64,000 bases of DNA from the NCBI RefSeq assembly GCF_001299635.1, contig NZ_JRHN01000044.1:124001-188000 (forward strand), written 5' to 3'. Positions 44,398 through 53,969 of this stretch are shown one piece after another. The notes under the pieces are model-generated. The model worked only from the letters and a program-made list of their open reading frames with translations, searched no databases and had not been told where the DNA came from. Every line of letters starts with the position of its first letter. Positions within the stretch are counted from its first letter, which is position 1. The translations under genes were made by a program, and so were the position numbers. The stretch is from Clostridioides difficile. Lineage in GTDB: Bacteria > Bacillota > Clostridia > Peptostreptococcales > Peptostreptococcaceae.

Positions 44398-46347
44398 TTA
44401 TTTTTTTATTTTTATGAATCTAATTATATTTTTTCTTGTGCCAGGATTTACAATCAATATAGAGCAAAACATAGTTAAACTTAACACTCCAATTAAAATG
44501 AAACTCTCTTTCCCAATGCTATATTTTTTAGGTGATAATTTAGTATTAATTTCATCTTTATTTTCATTATTGTGATTTACTTGATTATTTATTTTTGATT
44601 GATTATTATTCATATCTAAATTGTCATTATAAAAATCTTCATTATAAAAATATGATTGATTATTAGTGCTAAATACAGTTTTTTGTTTTAAGCCTTTATT
44701 ATCATTTTCTAAGATAAAACTTTTGTTAGATTTATCCTCATTTTTTAACTCATCTTCATTTTTTAAAATCTCATCTTTTTCTTTATCATTAGTTATATTA
44801 TTATCATCGTTATCTTTTGGAGGATTCTTACTTGTAGTACTGCTAGAATCAGATTCTATATTGTTGTCATTTGGAGTATTAGGAGTTTTTTCATCATTAC
44901 TACTATTATTATCTTTATTGTCATTATTTAGATTACCATTATTATCTTCTTCTCTATCTGGGTCATCTCTTCCTCCTCCTCCACGGTCACCACCAGCATT
45001 TTCATTTTCTTGTTCATCATCTGGTGTAATCTGATTATTACCCCCTCCTAATACAAATCCAGGTTTTAAAAATATATTTGAATACCCATCTCTTAATCCA
45101 CCTTCCACTTTTACTCTAAAACATCTCAACTTAAAATCTTCAAAATCAATTGTGGCTTGATTTGTAATATACTCTAGTTCATTGCTTATCCAATTTATAC
45201 CATCATCAGAATATTCCACAAATACCTTTTTTGCATTATATGGCATGTCATAATCTAAAGCAGCTGTATAACCATATTCCCGGTTTCTAAAATACACAAC
45301 TAAATTATTTATAGGCTCCTTATTTCTAATAGAGATATTTATAACTGGAAAAACATCTTGATTTAATACTATATTTTTTTCATTTAGAATATTTTCATCA
45401 AATTTACCTCTTATAATAAACTCTAGATTTTTATTTAAATCAGTATAGTAATTTAATAAATCCCACTCCACATTTATATTTGCAATTTTTCCACTTGAAG
45501 TTTTTAGACTTACTTCTTTTGGGAGTTCTACATCCTCAATTTTATCATCTTTTGTTAATATCAATTCTTCTTCAAATACACTAATGCCTCTAAGATTACA
45601 TCTTATAATATTATAATCTTCATCTTGTGGTATGTCTGGCATTATTACATTCCCATCACCAATGATATAAACAATCTTAGTTTTTGATACAATTGATTCG
45701 CCTTTTGTATTATTTGCTATTGTATTTTGTTGGTTATTCTTATTAACAATTACTGATGTATCCTCTATTTCCACATCTCCATTACAGTAAATACCTACAG
45801 CATCTTTTCCATTAACCTCAATTATTCTAGATTCTACTTTAATATCATTTTCTGAATAAATTCCTATTGCATTATCTCCACTTGCACGTATATTACCAGT
45901 TTTTCCATAATATGTAGCTAGAACTAGTTCAGCTTCTTTCTCTATATATAAAGCAGTTCCATTCAGTGCAACTATATTATCTATTCCTATATTTAATTTT
46001 CCTCCCCGTTCTACATGTATTACACCTTCATTCCCTCCTTCTCCAATTATATTTAACTTATTACCACTAATATTAAAATTACCTTTATCTTTTATAAGTA
46101 TTTTATATTGGTTTGTATCTATTGTGACATTAGCTCCATTTGGAACACTAAATCCAAAATAATTATCTATTACCATATCACATGTAAGAATATAAACTAT
46201 GTCTCCCTTATTATCTTCATTTTTTACAATCCAATTTTTAAAATCATCCAAACAATTGTTTTCTTGCGAAAAGCTCTTTTTTGGTAAAATTATAAAAATA
46301 CTTACTAATAAAGTTATAAGAAGAAATATCTTATTTTTTTTATTCAT
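44398..46347 (-). CDS. Membrane-anchored surface protein, paralog A of three
   Basis: I do not recognise a named gene. The 649 residues show a signal peptide (cleavage likely after about 28) and a beta-helix-like region with repeats such as NAIGIYSENDIKV and DAVGIYCNGDVEI (about 150-200). A Big_4-like Ig domain follows near 268-316 (IEDVELPKEVSLKTSSG...VEWD), then a second beta domain ending with DFKLRCFRVKVEGGL. The motif GDRGGGGRDDPDRE is at about 453-466. An Asn/Asp/Glu-rich stalk of some 145 residues leads to a membrane segment (613-634) with a Lys/Arg tail. Cys32, Cys56, Cys250 and Cys409 are shared with the paralogs. There is no LPxTG. AGGAGA precedes the ATG. Confidence 0.75.
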   Translation of the reverse strand: MNKKNKIFLLITLLVSIFIILPKKSFSQENNCLDDFKNWIVKNEDNKGDIVYILTCDMVIDNYFGFSVPNGANVTIDTNQYKILIKDKGNFNISGNKLNIIGEGGNEGVIHVERGGKLNIGIDNIVALNGTALYIEKEAELVLATYYGKTGNIRASGDNAIGIYSENDIKVESRIIEVNGKDAVGIYCNGDVEIEDTSVIVNKNNQQNTIANNTKGESIVSKTKIVYIIGDGNVIMPDIPQDEDYNIIRCNLRGISVFEEELILTKDDKIEDVELPKEVSLKTSSGKIANINVEWDLLNYYTDLNKNLEFIIRGKFDENILNEKNIVLNQDVFPVINISIRNKEPINNLVVYFRNREYGYTAALDYDMPYNAKKVFVEYSDDGINWISNELEYITNQATIDFEDFKLRCFRVKVEGGLRDGYSNIFLKPGFVLGGGNNQITPDDEQENENAGGDRGGGGRDDPDREEDNNGNLNNDNKDNNSSNDEKTPNTPNDNNIESDSSSTTSKNPPKDNDDNNITNDKEKDEILKNEDELKNEDKSNKSFILENDNKGLKQKTVFSTNNQSYFYNEDFYNDNLDMNNNQSKINNQVNHNNENKDEINTKLSPKKYSIGKESFILIGVLSLTMFCSILIVNPGTRKNIIRFIKIKK

Positions 46348-46402
46348 TTTTTTCTCCTATTTGATTATTCTGTCAAGTAAAATTATGTCTCTTTAATGTA
46401 TT

Positions 46403-48343
46403 TTATTTATTAATTCTTAATCTTATAATTTTATCTATATATTTTATAATATCCCTATTTATTACTACTACTGAAAATAACATGGTTAAAACTATGATTT
46501 CAACTCCAATTATAAGCTCACTTTTAGAACTCTGAGTCTTATCATATGGCTTTGAAATAGATTTTAGTTTATCATTAGAATTATTTACTTCAATACCATC
46601 TGTCTTACTTAAAATTACTTTATCTTTATATGTATTTTTAGAAAGTTCATTATTTTCCTTATAACCTTCTTTTAGGTCTTGTTCTAAATTATTTTCAATT
46701 TTATTTTTTTCAATCAAATTATTATTTTTAACTTTATTATTGATATTCTCTTCACTCTTTTCTTTGTGTATTTCTTTATCTATTTCAGTATGTTTTTCAT
46801 GTGACTTATTATTTTCTTCATATTGTCGATTATTATTTTTTTCTTCTCCATTATCTTCTGTGACATTACTTGAATCTAATGGTCTTTGCTCATCAGTATT
46901 ATTGTTATTTTTATTATTTACACCTGAATTAACCTTATTGTCTTCTCTATCTGGGTCATCTCTACCTCCACCTCCACGGTCTCCACTATCATCATCGACT
47001 TCTTGTTCATCATCTGGTGTAATTTGATTACCTCCTCCTCCCATTACAAATCCAGGCTTTAAAAACATATTTGAATAACCTTCTTTCAATCCACCTTCTA
47101 CCTTTATCCTAAAACATCGTAACTTGAAATCTTCAAAATCAAGCATAACCTGATTACTAATATTCTCTAATTCTTCACTTACCCAATTTACACCATCCTC
47201 TGAATATTCCACAAATACTTTTTTAGCACTATATGGCATACTATAATCTAGTATAGCTAGATAACCATTTTTAGAATTTAAGAAAGATACTTCTAAATCA
47301 TCTATAGGTTCTTTATTAACAATATAGACATGTAAAACAGGAATAACATCATTGTTTATAATTATGTTCTTCTCATTTAAATCTTCTTCTTTAAATTTAC
47401 CTATTATAATAAACTCTGTATTATTATTTAAATCATTATAATAGTTTGATAAATCCCACTCAACATCTAAATCTATAGAGTTCATACTAGAAGTTCTTAA
47501 ACGTACTTTATCTGGTAATATTATATCTTCTACTTTATCCTCTTTTGATATGTTCATTTCTTTTTCAAAAGCTCTAATCCCTCTATAGTTACAATTTACT
47601 ATCTCGTAATTCTTATTCTGAGGTATATCTGGAGTAATTGTATTCTGTTCTCCAATAATATAAATCTTATTTGCTTCTGATACAATCGACTTAACTTTTT
47701 TATTTTCCAATAATACATTTTGCTTCTTATTACCACTATGTATAATTATTGAGGTATCTTCTATTTCGACTTCTCCTTTACAATAAATTCCTATTGCATT
47801 TTCTCCATCAGCTTCAATTGTTTTAGAATCTACTCTAATATCATTTTCCGAATAAATTCCTATTGCATTTTCTCCATTTGCTTTTATATTTCCAATCTCC
47901 TCATAATATTTATCTATACTCAAATTTGCATCTTTTTCAACATATAACGCAGTTCCATTTAATGCAACTATATTATCTATTCCTATATTTAATTTGCCTC
48001 CCTTTTCTACATGTATTACTCCTTCACTTCCACCCTCTCCAATTATATTTAGCTTGTTTCCATTAATATTAAAATGTCCTTTATCTTTTATAAGTATCTT
48101 ATATTTATTTGTATCTATTGTAATATTAGTTCCATATGGAATACTAAATTCAAAATAATTATCTACTATCATATCGCAAGGAAGAGTATAAACTATTTCT
48201 TTCCTATTATCTTCATTTTTTACAACCCAATTTTTAAAATCTTCTAAACAATCATTTTCTTGTGAGAAACTCTTACTTGGTAAAATTATAAAAATTATAG
48301 TTAATAAATTTATAAGAAGAAAAATTTTATTTATTTTATTCAT
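46403..48343 (-). CDS. Membrane-anchored surface protein, paralog B of three
   Basis: The 646-residue protein has the same plan as its neighbours: signal peptide, LPCDMIVDNYFEFSIPYG strand region, two NAIGIYS/NAIGIYC beta repeats, the Big_4-like segment KVEDIILPDKVRLRTSS, DFKLRCFRIKVEGGLKEGYSN, GDRGGGGRDDPDRE, a low-complexity stalk and a C-terminal membrane helix with a basic tail. Sequence before the GDRGGGG motif aligns with A nearly without gaps, while the stalk has diverged into Lys/Glu-rich sequence. Spacing to the next gene is 55 bases, suggesting one operon. Confidence 0.75.
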   Translation of the reverse strand: MNKINKIFLLINLLTIIFIILPSKSFSQENDCLEDFKNWVVKNEDNRKEIVYTLPCDMIVDNYFEFSIPYGTNITIDTNKYKILIKDKGHFNINGNKLNIIGEGGSEGVIHVEKGGKLNIGIDNIVALNGTALYVEKDANLSIDKYYEEIGNIKANGENAIGIYSENDIRVDSKTIEADGENAIGIYCKGEVEIEDTSIIIHSGNKKQNVLLENKKVKSIVSEANKIYIIGEQNTITPDIPQNKNYEIVNCNYRGIRAFEKEMNISKEDKVEDIILPDKVRLRTSSMNSIDLDVEWDLSNYYNDLNNNTEFIIIGKFKEEDLNEKNIIINNDVIPVLHVYIVNKEPIDDLEVSFLNSKNGYLAILDYSMPYSAKKVFVEYSEDGVNWVSEELENISNQVMLDFEDFKLRCFRIKVEGGLKEGYSNMFLKPGFVMGGGGNQITPDDEQEVDDDSGDRGGGGRDDPDREDNKVNSGVNNKNNNNTDEQRPLDSSNVTEDNGEEKNNNRQYEENNKSHEKHTEIDKEIHKEKSEENINNKVKNNNLIEKNKIENNLEQDLKEGYKENNELSKNTYKDKVILSKTDGIEVNNSNDKLKSISKPYDKTQSSKSELIIGVEIIVLTMLFSVVVINRDIIKYIDKIIRLRINK

Positions 48344-48396
48344 ATTATTCTCCTATTAATTTTTTAATAAGCTTAAAATGCTTTAAACGATTCTGT

Positions 48397-50325
48397 CTAT
48401 TTTTTATGTTTTATAAATTTATCTACATATTTTATGATACCAGGATTTACTACTACTATTGAAAATGACATAACTGATACTATAATTCCACCCCAAATAA
48501 CACTCCTATCTTGAAATTTCTGAGTTTTACTATGTGAATTAGAAGTAGAGTTTGAGCTATTATTAAATTTATCTAATTTAAAAGTCTCTTTTTCATTTGA
48601 TATTTTTTTATTATCAGTTGTATTTTTACCTTCCTGATTTTCTTCATAATCTCTTTTTAATATTTGAATTAAACTATTCTCATACTTATCTATAATAGTT
48701 AATTCATCATTCTTAATATCATTATCTCTGTTATTGATATTAGTCTTATTAGTTTCTTTATCTTTCTCTATAATATCTTCATTAGACTTATCATTTTTTT
48801 CATCCTCTTGGTGAATATTATCTTTTTCTTCATTATTGAAATTTGTTATATTGTTAGAATCTTCAGGTATTTCTTCAGTGGAATTATCATTTTTCTTATT
48901 ATCATCTAAATCAAATTCATCATTTTCTCTATCTGGGTCATCTCTACCACCACCGCCACGGTCACCATCAATATCATCATTTCCCTTTTCATCATCTGGT
49001 GTCTCTTGATTGTCACCACCACCCATTATAAATCCTGGTTTAAAAACCATATTTGAATAACCTTCTTTTAATCCGCCTTCCACTCTTACTCTAAAACAAC
49101 GTAGCTTAAAATCTTCAAAAAAAAGTATAGCTTGGTCTCTAATATCTTCCTGTTCCTCAGATGTCCAATTGATTCCATCTGCTGAATATTCAACAAAAAC
49201 TTTATTTGCATTGTATGGCATATCAAAATACAAAATAGCTACATATCCATCTCTTGTGTTTTGATAATCTAATTCCAAATTATCTATTGGTTTTTTCTCT
49301 GCAACAGATATGTCCAAAATAGGAACAACATCATCATTTATTACAATTTTTTCTCTATTTAATGTTTCTATTTTAAACTTTCCTGTTATACTAAAAGTTT
49401 CTTCTTTTTTTAACTTTTCATAATAACCAGTAAAATCCCATTCTACATCTATATCAAGTTGATTACCACTAGATGTTTCTAATACCATATCTTTCGGAAA
49501 TTTTATATCTTCTATTTTATCATCTTTACTTACTTTTATTTCTTCACTAAATACATCAATTCCCCTATGGCAACATGTTATAATATTATAGCCAGAATCT
49601 TCAGATATAGCTGGGATAAGCTCATTAGAGTTATCAATTATATAAACTTTCTTGCTTTCTGATACAATTGATTGTGCAGCCTTATTATTAGCTCTTAATA
49701 ATCCATTTTCTTTGCTACTACTATAAGCTTTTATTGAAGATTCTTCTATCTCAACATCACCTTTAGAATAAACACCTATAGCACTCTCTCCATTCACTTC
49801 AATATCCTTATTTAATATTCTAATATCATTTTCAGTATAAATTCCTATTGCATCTTTTCCATTTGCCTTTATTTTTTCAACAGATTCATAGGATGATTTA
49901 ATATATAAGTCTCCTCCTTCTTCAACGTATAAGGCTGTCCCATCAGTAGCAATTATGTTATTTATACCGATACTTATACTTCCACCAGTTTCTACATGTA
50001 TTACTCCTTCTTTTCCTCCTTCACCTATTATATTTAGTTCATTATCATCAATAATAAATCTTCCATGATTTTTTATCAGTATTTTATATTTGTTGGTATC
50101 TATTGTAAAATTACTGTCATGAGGAATATAAAATCTAAACTCTTCGTCTATTACCATATCACAAGGAAGAGTATAAACTATTTCTTCTTTGTTATTTTTA
50201 TTTTCTTGAACCCACCTTTCAAAATCTTCAAAACAATTATCCTCTTGTCCAGACACCTTGTTTGGAGAAATTACAAAACAGAGTATTATTATGCTTACAA
50301 AAATAAATATTTCAGACTTCTTCAT
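48397..50325 (-). CDS. Membrane-anchored surface protein, paralog C of three
   Basis: This is the first gene of the triplet, with 642 residues. It is the most divergent copy (start MKKSEIFIFVSIIILCFVIS, beta repeats DAIGIYTENDI and SAIGVYSKGDVEI), but it keeps the paired N-terminal cysteines, IITCCHRGI, DFKLRCFRVRVEGGLKEGYSN, PGFIMGGG, PDDE and GDRGGGGRDDPDRE. It ends with a membrane helix and the tail KYVDKFIKHKK. AGGAGT is five bases before the ATG. The promoter should lie in 50326-50424, where TTGACA occurs at 50405-50410 without a clear -10. Confidence 0.75.
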   Translation of the reverse strand: MKKSEIFIFVSIIILCFVISPNKVSGQEDNCFEDFERWVQENKNNKEEIVYTLPCDMVIDEEFRFYIPHDSNFTIDTNKYKILIKNHGRFIIDDNELNIIGEGGKEGVIHVETGGSISIGINNIIATDGTALYVEEGGDLYIKSSYESVEKIKANGKDAIGIYTENDIRILNKDIEVNGESAIGVYSKGDVEIEESSIKAYSSSKENGLLRANNKAAQSIVSESKKVYIIDNSNELIPAISEDSGYNIITCCHRGIDVFSEEIKVSKDDKIEDIKFPKDMVLETSSGNQLDIDVEWDFTGYYEKLKKEETFSITGKFKIETLNREKIVINDDVVPILDISVAEKKPIDNLELDYQNTRDGYVAILYFDMPYNANKVFVEYSADGINWTSEEQEDIRDQAILFFEDFKLRCFRVRVEGGLKEGYSNMVFKPGFIMGGGDNQETPDDEKGNDDIDGDRGGGGRDDPDRENDEFDLDDNKKNDNSTEEIPEDSNNITNFNNEEKDNIHQEDEKNDKSNEDIIEKDKETNKTNINNRDNDIKNDELTIIDKYENSLIQILKRDYEENQEGKNTTDNKKISNEKETFKLDKFNNSSNSTSNSHSKTQKFQDRSVIWGGIIVSVMSFSIVVVNPGIIKYVDKFIKHKK

Positions 50326-50424
50326 CTTTTACTCCTAATATTTTAATATAATAATGTTGAAAAATGTATCTTATATATATAATTTTTCCATAATTAGCAC
50401 TTGTTGTCAATTTTTATAAATAAA

Positions 50425-50471
50425 AAGCTACTTAATAAAGTAAACAATCGTTTAACTTTAATAAGTAGCTT
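50425..50471 (-). terminator. Terminator of spoIVA
   Basis: AAGCTACTTA (50425-50434) pairs with TAAGTAGCTT (50462-50471) and the stem continues inward through TAAAGT/ACTTTA and AAC/GTT. On the minus strand it is followed by TTTTTATTT. Confidence 0.8.
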
Positions 50472-50477
50472 ATATTC

Positions 50478-51953
50478 TTATAATAAAATAGTTATAATAT
50501 TAGAGCTTCCTTCATTTACAATTTTTTGTAGAGTCTTTTGCATCTTAACTCTTATCTCTTCTGGCATAGTATACAATTTACTCTGTAATTGTTCTTTCAC
50601 TAAATCATGAAGTGACTTACCAAACATATTTGATTCCCATAAATCTGCTGGTTGCTCTTCAAACACCTCCATAAGATATTTTATCATCTCTTCACCTTGA
50701 TTCTGATTACCAACTATTGGAGAAACTTCTGTAGATATATCTGCCTTTATAATATGAAGTGATGGTGCATTAGCTCTTAGCTTGATACCATATTGTTTTC
50801 CTTGTTTCATTATTTCTGGTTCCTCTAAACTAAGTTCTTCTAGAGAAGGAGCTACTACTCCATATCCTTTTATCTTAGCATCTACTAAAGCACTTTCTAT
50901 TTTATCATACTCATTCTTAACCTTAGATAATCTAGTTATTAGACTAAGCAATTGATAATCTCCCTCAATTTTAAATCCACTCTTTTCTTCAAGGACATTA
51001 TAGAATAAATCTTGCTTTGTCTGTAAATCAATATTTATAACGCCTTCTCCTAGCTCTACATTATCAACACCTGTATCCTCCAAAAACTCTAACTCAGAAA
51101 ATCCTTGCATAATTCCTTCTATATCTCTTATTTTTCCTATATCTATAATACTTTGTTTTAATGTTGTTATTATGCTACTTTTTATCCAGTGATTTCTTTC
51201 TAGACCTTCAACCCATTTAGGTAAATTAATTCTTATTTCTGTAAGTGGGAAATCATACAATACAGCTTCCATAACTTCCTCTATATCATCTTCTTCCATT
51301 TCAACTACATTCATTGGAAGAACTGGAACTTCATACTTTTCTTCCAATTCATTTCTAAGCATACTTGTTTCCTCACTTTTTGGACTTAGTGTATTTAAAA
51401 CAACGGCAAATGGTTTTTTAAGGCTTTTTAATTCTTGTATAACTCTTTCTTCTGGCTCTACATAACTTTTTCTGTCAATACCAGTAACTGAACCATCTGT
51501 CAACACAACTACTCCTATTGTAGAATGGTCTTTTATAACTTTTTTAGTTCCTATTTCTGCTGCCTTTTCAAATGTCATAGCTTCTTGTGACCAAGGAGTT
51601 GATACCAATCTTTGTTTTCCACCTTCCTCATGCCCTAAAGCTCCTTCAACTATGTATCCAACACAATCTACCATTCTTACTTTCAGAGATACTGTGTCTT
51701 TTATTTTAATTTCTACGCCATCTGCTGGTACAAATTTTGGTTCTACTGTCATTATAGTTTTACCTGAGCCACTTTGAGGTATCTCATCTCTTGTTCTATC
51801 CTTCTTAAACTCATTGTCTATATTTGGTATAACCAACTTTTCCATAAATTTTCTTATAAAAGTTGATTTTCCTGTTCTTACAGGACCCACTACTCCAATA
51901 TATATATCCCCCTGAGTCCTTTTGGATATATCTTCGTATATGTTATTATTCAT
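50478..51953 (-). CDS. spoIVA: Stage IV sporulation protein A
   Basis: SpoIVA is an ATPase that polymerises on the outer forespore membrane and forms the base of the spore coat. The Walker A motif is GPVRTGKST near residues 22-30, a Walker B-type segment (VRMVDCVGY) follows, and the protein has the family's C-terminal end with EEIRVKMQKTLQKIVNEGSSNIITILL-like sequence. I use the ATG at 51953 (491 residues, MNNNIYEDI) because AGGAGG lies six bases upstream. It should be made in the mother cell under sigma-E, but I could not fix a sigma-E promoter by eye. Confidence 0.96.
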   Translation of the reverse strand: MNNNIYEDISKRTQGDIYIGVVGPVRTGKSTFIRKFMEKLVIPNIDNEFKKDRTRDEIPQSGSGKTIMTVEPKFVPADGVEIKIKDTVSLKVRMVDCVGYIVEGALGHEEGGKQRLVSTPWSQEAMTFEKAAEIGTKKVIKDHSTIGVVVLTDGSVTGIDRKSYVEPEERVIQELKSLKKPFAVVLNTLSPKSEETSMLRNELEEKYEVPVLPMNVVEMEEDDIEEVMEAVLYDFPLTEIRINLPKWVEGLERNHWIKSSIITTLKQSIIDIGKIRDIEGIMQGFSELEFLEDTGVDNVELGEGVINIDLQTKQDLFYNVLEEKSGFKIEGDYQLLSLITRLSKVKNEYDKIESALVDAKIKGYGVVAPSLEELSLEEPEIMKQGKQYGIKLRANAPSLHIIKADISTEVSPIVGNQNQGEEMIKYLMEVFEEQPADLWESNMFGKSLHDLVKEQLQSKLYTMPEEIRVKMQKTLQKIVNEGSSNIITILL

Positions 51954-52271
51954 ATTATTCCTCCTATACATCTAATCTTATTAAATTATATTTAGAGTTA
52001 GGGGTTAATATTCTTAAAATAGAAAAATAAAGACTAGCAATATTAATTTCCCCTACATACAGAAACTGGTAAACTTTAAAGTGAATTAAATTTATTAAAA
52101 TCCATTATATTAAAAAGATATAATGACAATCATGATAACTATAAATTGCATATAAAATAATTTATTATACTGTATATACATAGACTATGCTATATAAAAT
52201 TAAAATAGCCCTCTTTATACTAAAGAGGGCTAAAACAAATTTATTATTTTTTTATTTTGTATTACAATGAC
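51954..52271. other. Intergenic region gpsA-spoIVA
   Basis: About 320 bases hold the gpsA terminator and the spoIVA promoter region. A weak sigma-E-like pair (TATAG and CATTATAT, about 14 bases apart) is seen on the minus strand near 52110-52145. No gene is visible. Confidence 0.3.
52206..52232 (-). terminator. Terminator of gpsA
   Basis: TAGCCCTCTTTA pairs perfectly with TAAAGAGGGCTA around a three-base loop; T-rich DNA follows on the minus strand. Confidence 0.88.
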
Positions 52272-53291
52272 TTATATCTCATCACCTAAAACGACTTCTT
52301 CCATTTCATGCTTTTTACTTCTCATCATTAGTTCTATTCCAACTTCCTTAGGATCTGAACCTTTGTTTATTACAGAATATATAGCATTAGTTATTGGCAT
52401 GTCTATATTCAATTTTTCAGCTACATCGTGTGCTACTTCAGTGGCAGTTATACCTTCTACAACCATCTTTACTTCTTTTAAAGTATTTTCTAGGCTCATA
52501 CCTTGACCTATAAGTATACCAGCTCTTCTATTTCTACTATGCATACTTGTACAAGTAACAATTAAATCTCCTATACCTGAAAGACCTGCAAATGTAGACA
52601 CATTAGCTCCCATAGCAATTCCAAGTCTACTCATTTCACTAATACCTCTTGTCATAAGAGCAGCTTTTGCATTATCACCATATCCTAATCCATCACATAT
52701 TCCAGCTCCAAAAGCTATAATATTTTTTAATGCTCCTCCAAGTTCTACTCCAACTATATCTGGATTTGTATAAACTCTAAGCTTAGGGCTCATAAATAAA
52801 TCTTGTATCATCTGTGCTATTTTTAAATCTTCAGAAGCTACTACTACTGTAGTAGGGATTTCTCTTGCTACTTCTTCAGCATGAGATGGTCCAGATAGTA
52901 TTACATATGGATTTTGTGGTAATTCTTCTTCACAGACTTGAGATAATCTAAGTCCAGTACCTTTTTCAAGACCTTTTGCCACATTAACAATAACTTGTCC
53001 CTCTTTTATAAATGGTTTTATTTTTTGGCAAGTACTCCTTACAGCCTGTGATGGAACTGCTAAAATTATCACTTTACAATCTTTTATAGTTTTGTCTATG
53101 TCAGTACTTATAGTTATATTATTTGGAAATAATACTCCTGGTAAATAGTCTGTATTTTCTTTAGTCCTATTTATTTTTTTAGCTTGTTCCTCTTTTCGAG
53201 TCCACATACTCACATCGTTACCTTTTTTTGCAAGACCTAAAGCTAATGCACTTCCCCAACTTCCAGTACCTAATACACATACTTTCTCCAT
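52272..53291 (-). CDS. gpsA: NAD(P)-dependent glycerol-3-phosphate dehydrogenase
   Basis: It reduces dihydroxyacetone phosphate to sn-glycerol-3-phosphate for phospholipids. The nucleotide-binding VCVLGTGSWGSALA is at residues 4-17, the active-site segment GALKNIIAFGAGICDGL near 190. The ATG at 53291 (339 residues) has AGGTGG eight bases upstream; the GTG at 53303 lies over that site. It forms a der-plsY-gpsA run, so the enzyme making glycerol-3-phosphate is next to the one acylating it. Confidence 0.96.
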   Translation of the reverse strand: MEKVCVLGTGSWGSALALGLAKKGNDVSMWTRKEEQAKKINRTKENTDYLPGVLFPNNITISTDIDKTIKDCKVIILAVPSQAVRSTCQKIKPFIKEGQVIVNVAKGLEKGTGLRLSQVCEEELPQNPYVILSGPSHAEEVAREIPTTVVVASEDLKIAQMIQDLFMSPKLRVYTNPDIVGVELGGALKNIIAFGAGICDGLGYGDNAKAALMTRGISEMSRLGIAMGANVSTFAGLSGIGDLIVTCTSMHSRNRRAGILIGQGMSLENTLKEVKMVVEGITATEVAHDVAEKLNIDMPITNAIYSVINKGSDPKEVGIELMMRSKKHEMEEVVLGDEI

Positions 53292-53321
53292 GTTTAACAC
53301 CACCTGAGTATAATATATTTA

Positions 53322-53936
53322 CTATTCTTTCTTTTGACCAATCTTTCTCTCTGTCCCATTTAATAATCGCTTTATATTTGCTCTATGATTATATATTACT
53401 GATGCAGTTAAAAACAAAGCTACTATTAAGCCAGCTTTATTTTTTACTATAATCATAAATATTGGTGAACATCCGATTCCTACGACAGAACCTAATGAAA
53501 CATACTTTGTTATAACTACCACCAATATAAATACTGCTAGACACATTAGTGTTATTACTGGATTTACAGCAAGCATTGCCCCTAACGAAGTTGCAACACC
53601 TTTACCTCCTCTAAACCCTAAAACTGCTGGCCAATTATGACCTGCTACAACACATATAACTGCCAGATATCCAGCTAAAAGAGTATCTATACCAACTAAT
53701 CTTGCTGCAAGCTCTGATATTAACACAGCCATTACACCTTTAAGAACATCTCCTAAAAATGTCATTGCTCCTGCTCTTTTTCCAAGTGTTCTAAGTACAT
53801 TTGTTGAACCTGCATTACCTGAACCTTGAGTCCTTATATCAACTCCAGCAATTCGCTTTGCAACTATGTATGAAGTCGATATATTGCCTAAAAGATATGC
53901 AACAACAGCGATAATTATATAACTAAATATCTCCAC
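53322..53936 (-). CDS. plsY: Acyl-phosphate:glycerol-3-phosphate acyltransferase
   Basis: This integral membrane enzyme makes lysophosphatidic acid from acyl phosphate and glycerol-3-phosphate. It has 204 residues with about five membrane segments and the motifs GSGNAGSTNVLRTLGKRAG (38-56), VAGHNWPAVLGFRGGKGVAT (97-116) and NHRANIKRLLNGTE (near 183). The start codon is GTG at 53936 with GGGGG upstream. It lies 30 bases before gpsA. Confidence 0.96.
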   Translation of the reverse strand: MEIFSYIIIAVVAYLLGNISTSYIVAKRIAGVDIRTQGSGNAGSTNVLRTLGKRAGAMTFLGDVLKGVMAVLISELAARLVGIDTLLAGYLAVICVVAGHNWPAVLGFRGGKGVATSLGAMLAVNPVITLMCLAVFILVVVITKYVSLGSVVGIGCSPIFMIIVKNKAGLIVALFLTASVIYNHRANIKRLLNGTERKIGQKKE

Positions 53937-53969
53937 TGAAATTCCCCCTTTTAGTTATATTTTAAATAT

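Noticed and set aside
44666-45034. Plus-strand Ser/Leu-rich ORF inside paralog A
   Set aside because: It is the complement of the Asn/Asp-rich stalk and GDRGGGG region, a compositional artefact also seen in paralog B (46740-47027).
50326-50424. Sigma-E promoter for the surface-protein operon
   Set aside because: AT-rich sequence offers several loose matches; none has both boxes at correct spacing, so sporulation control is not claimed.
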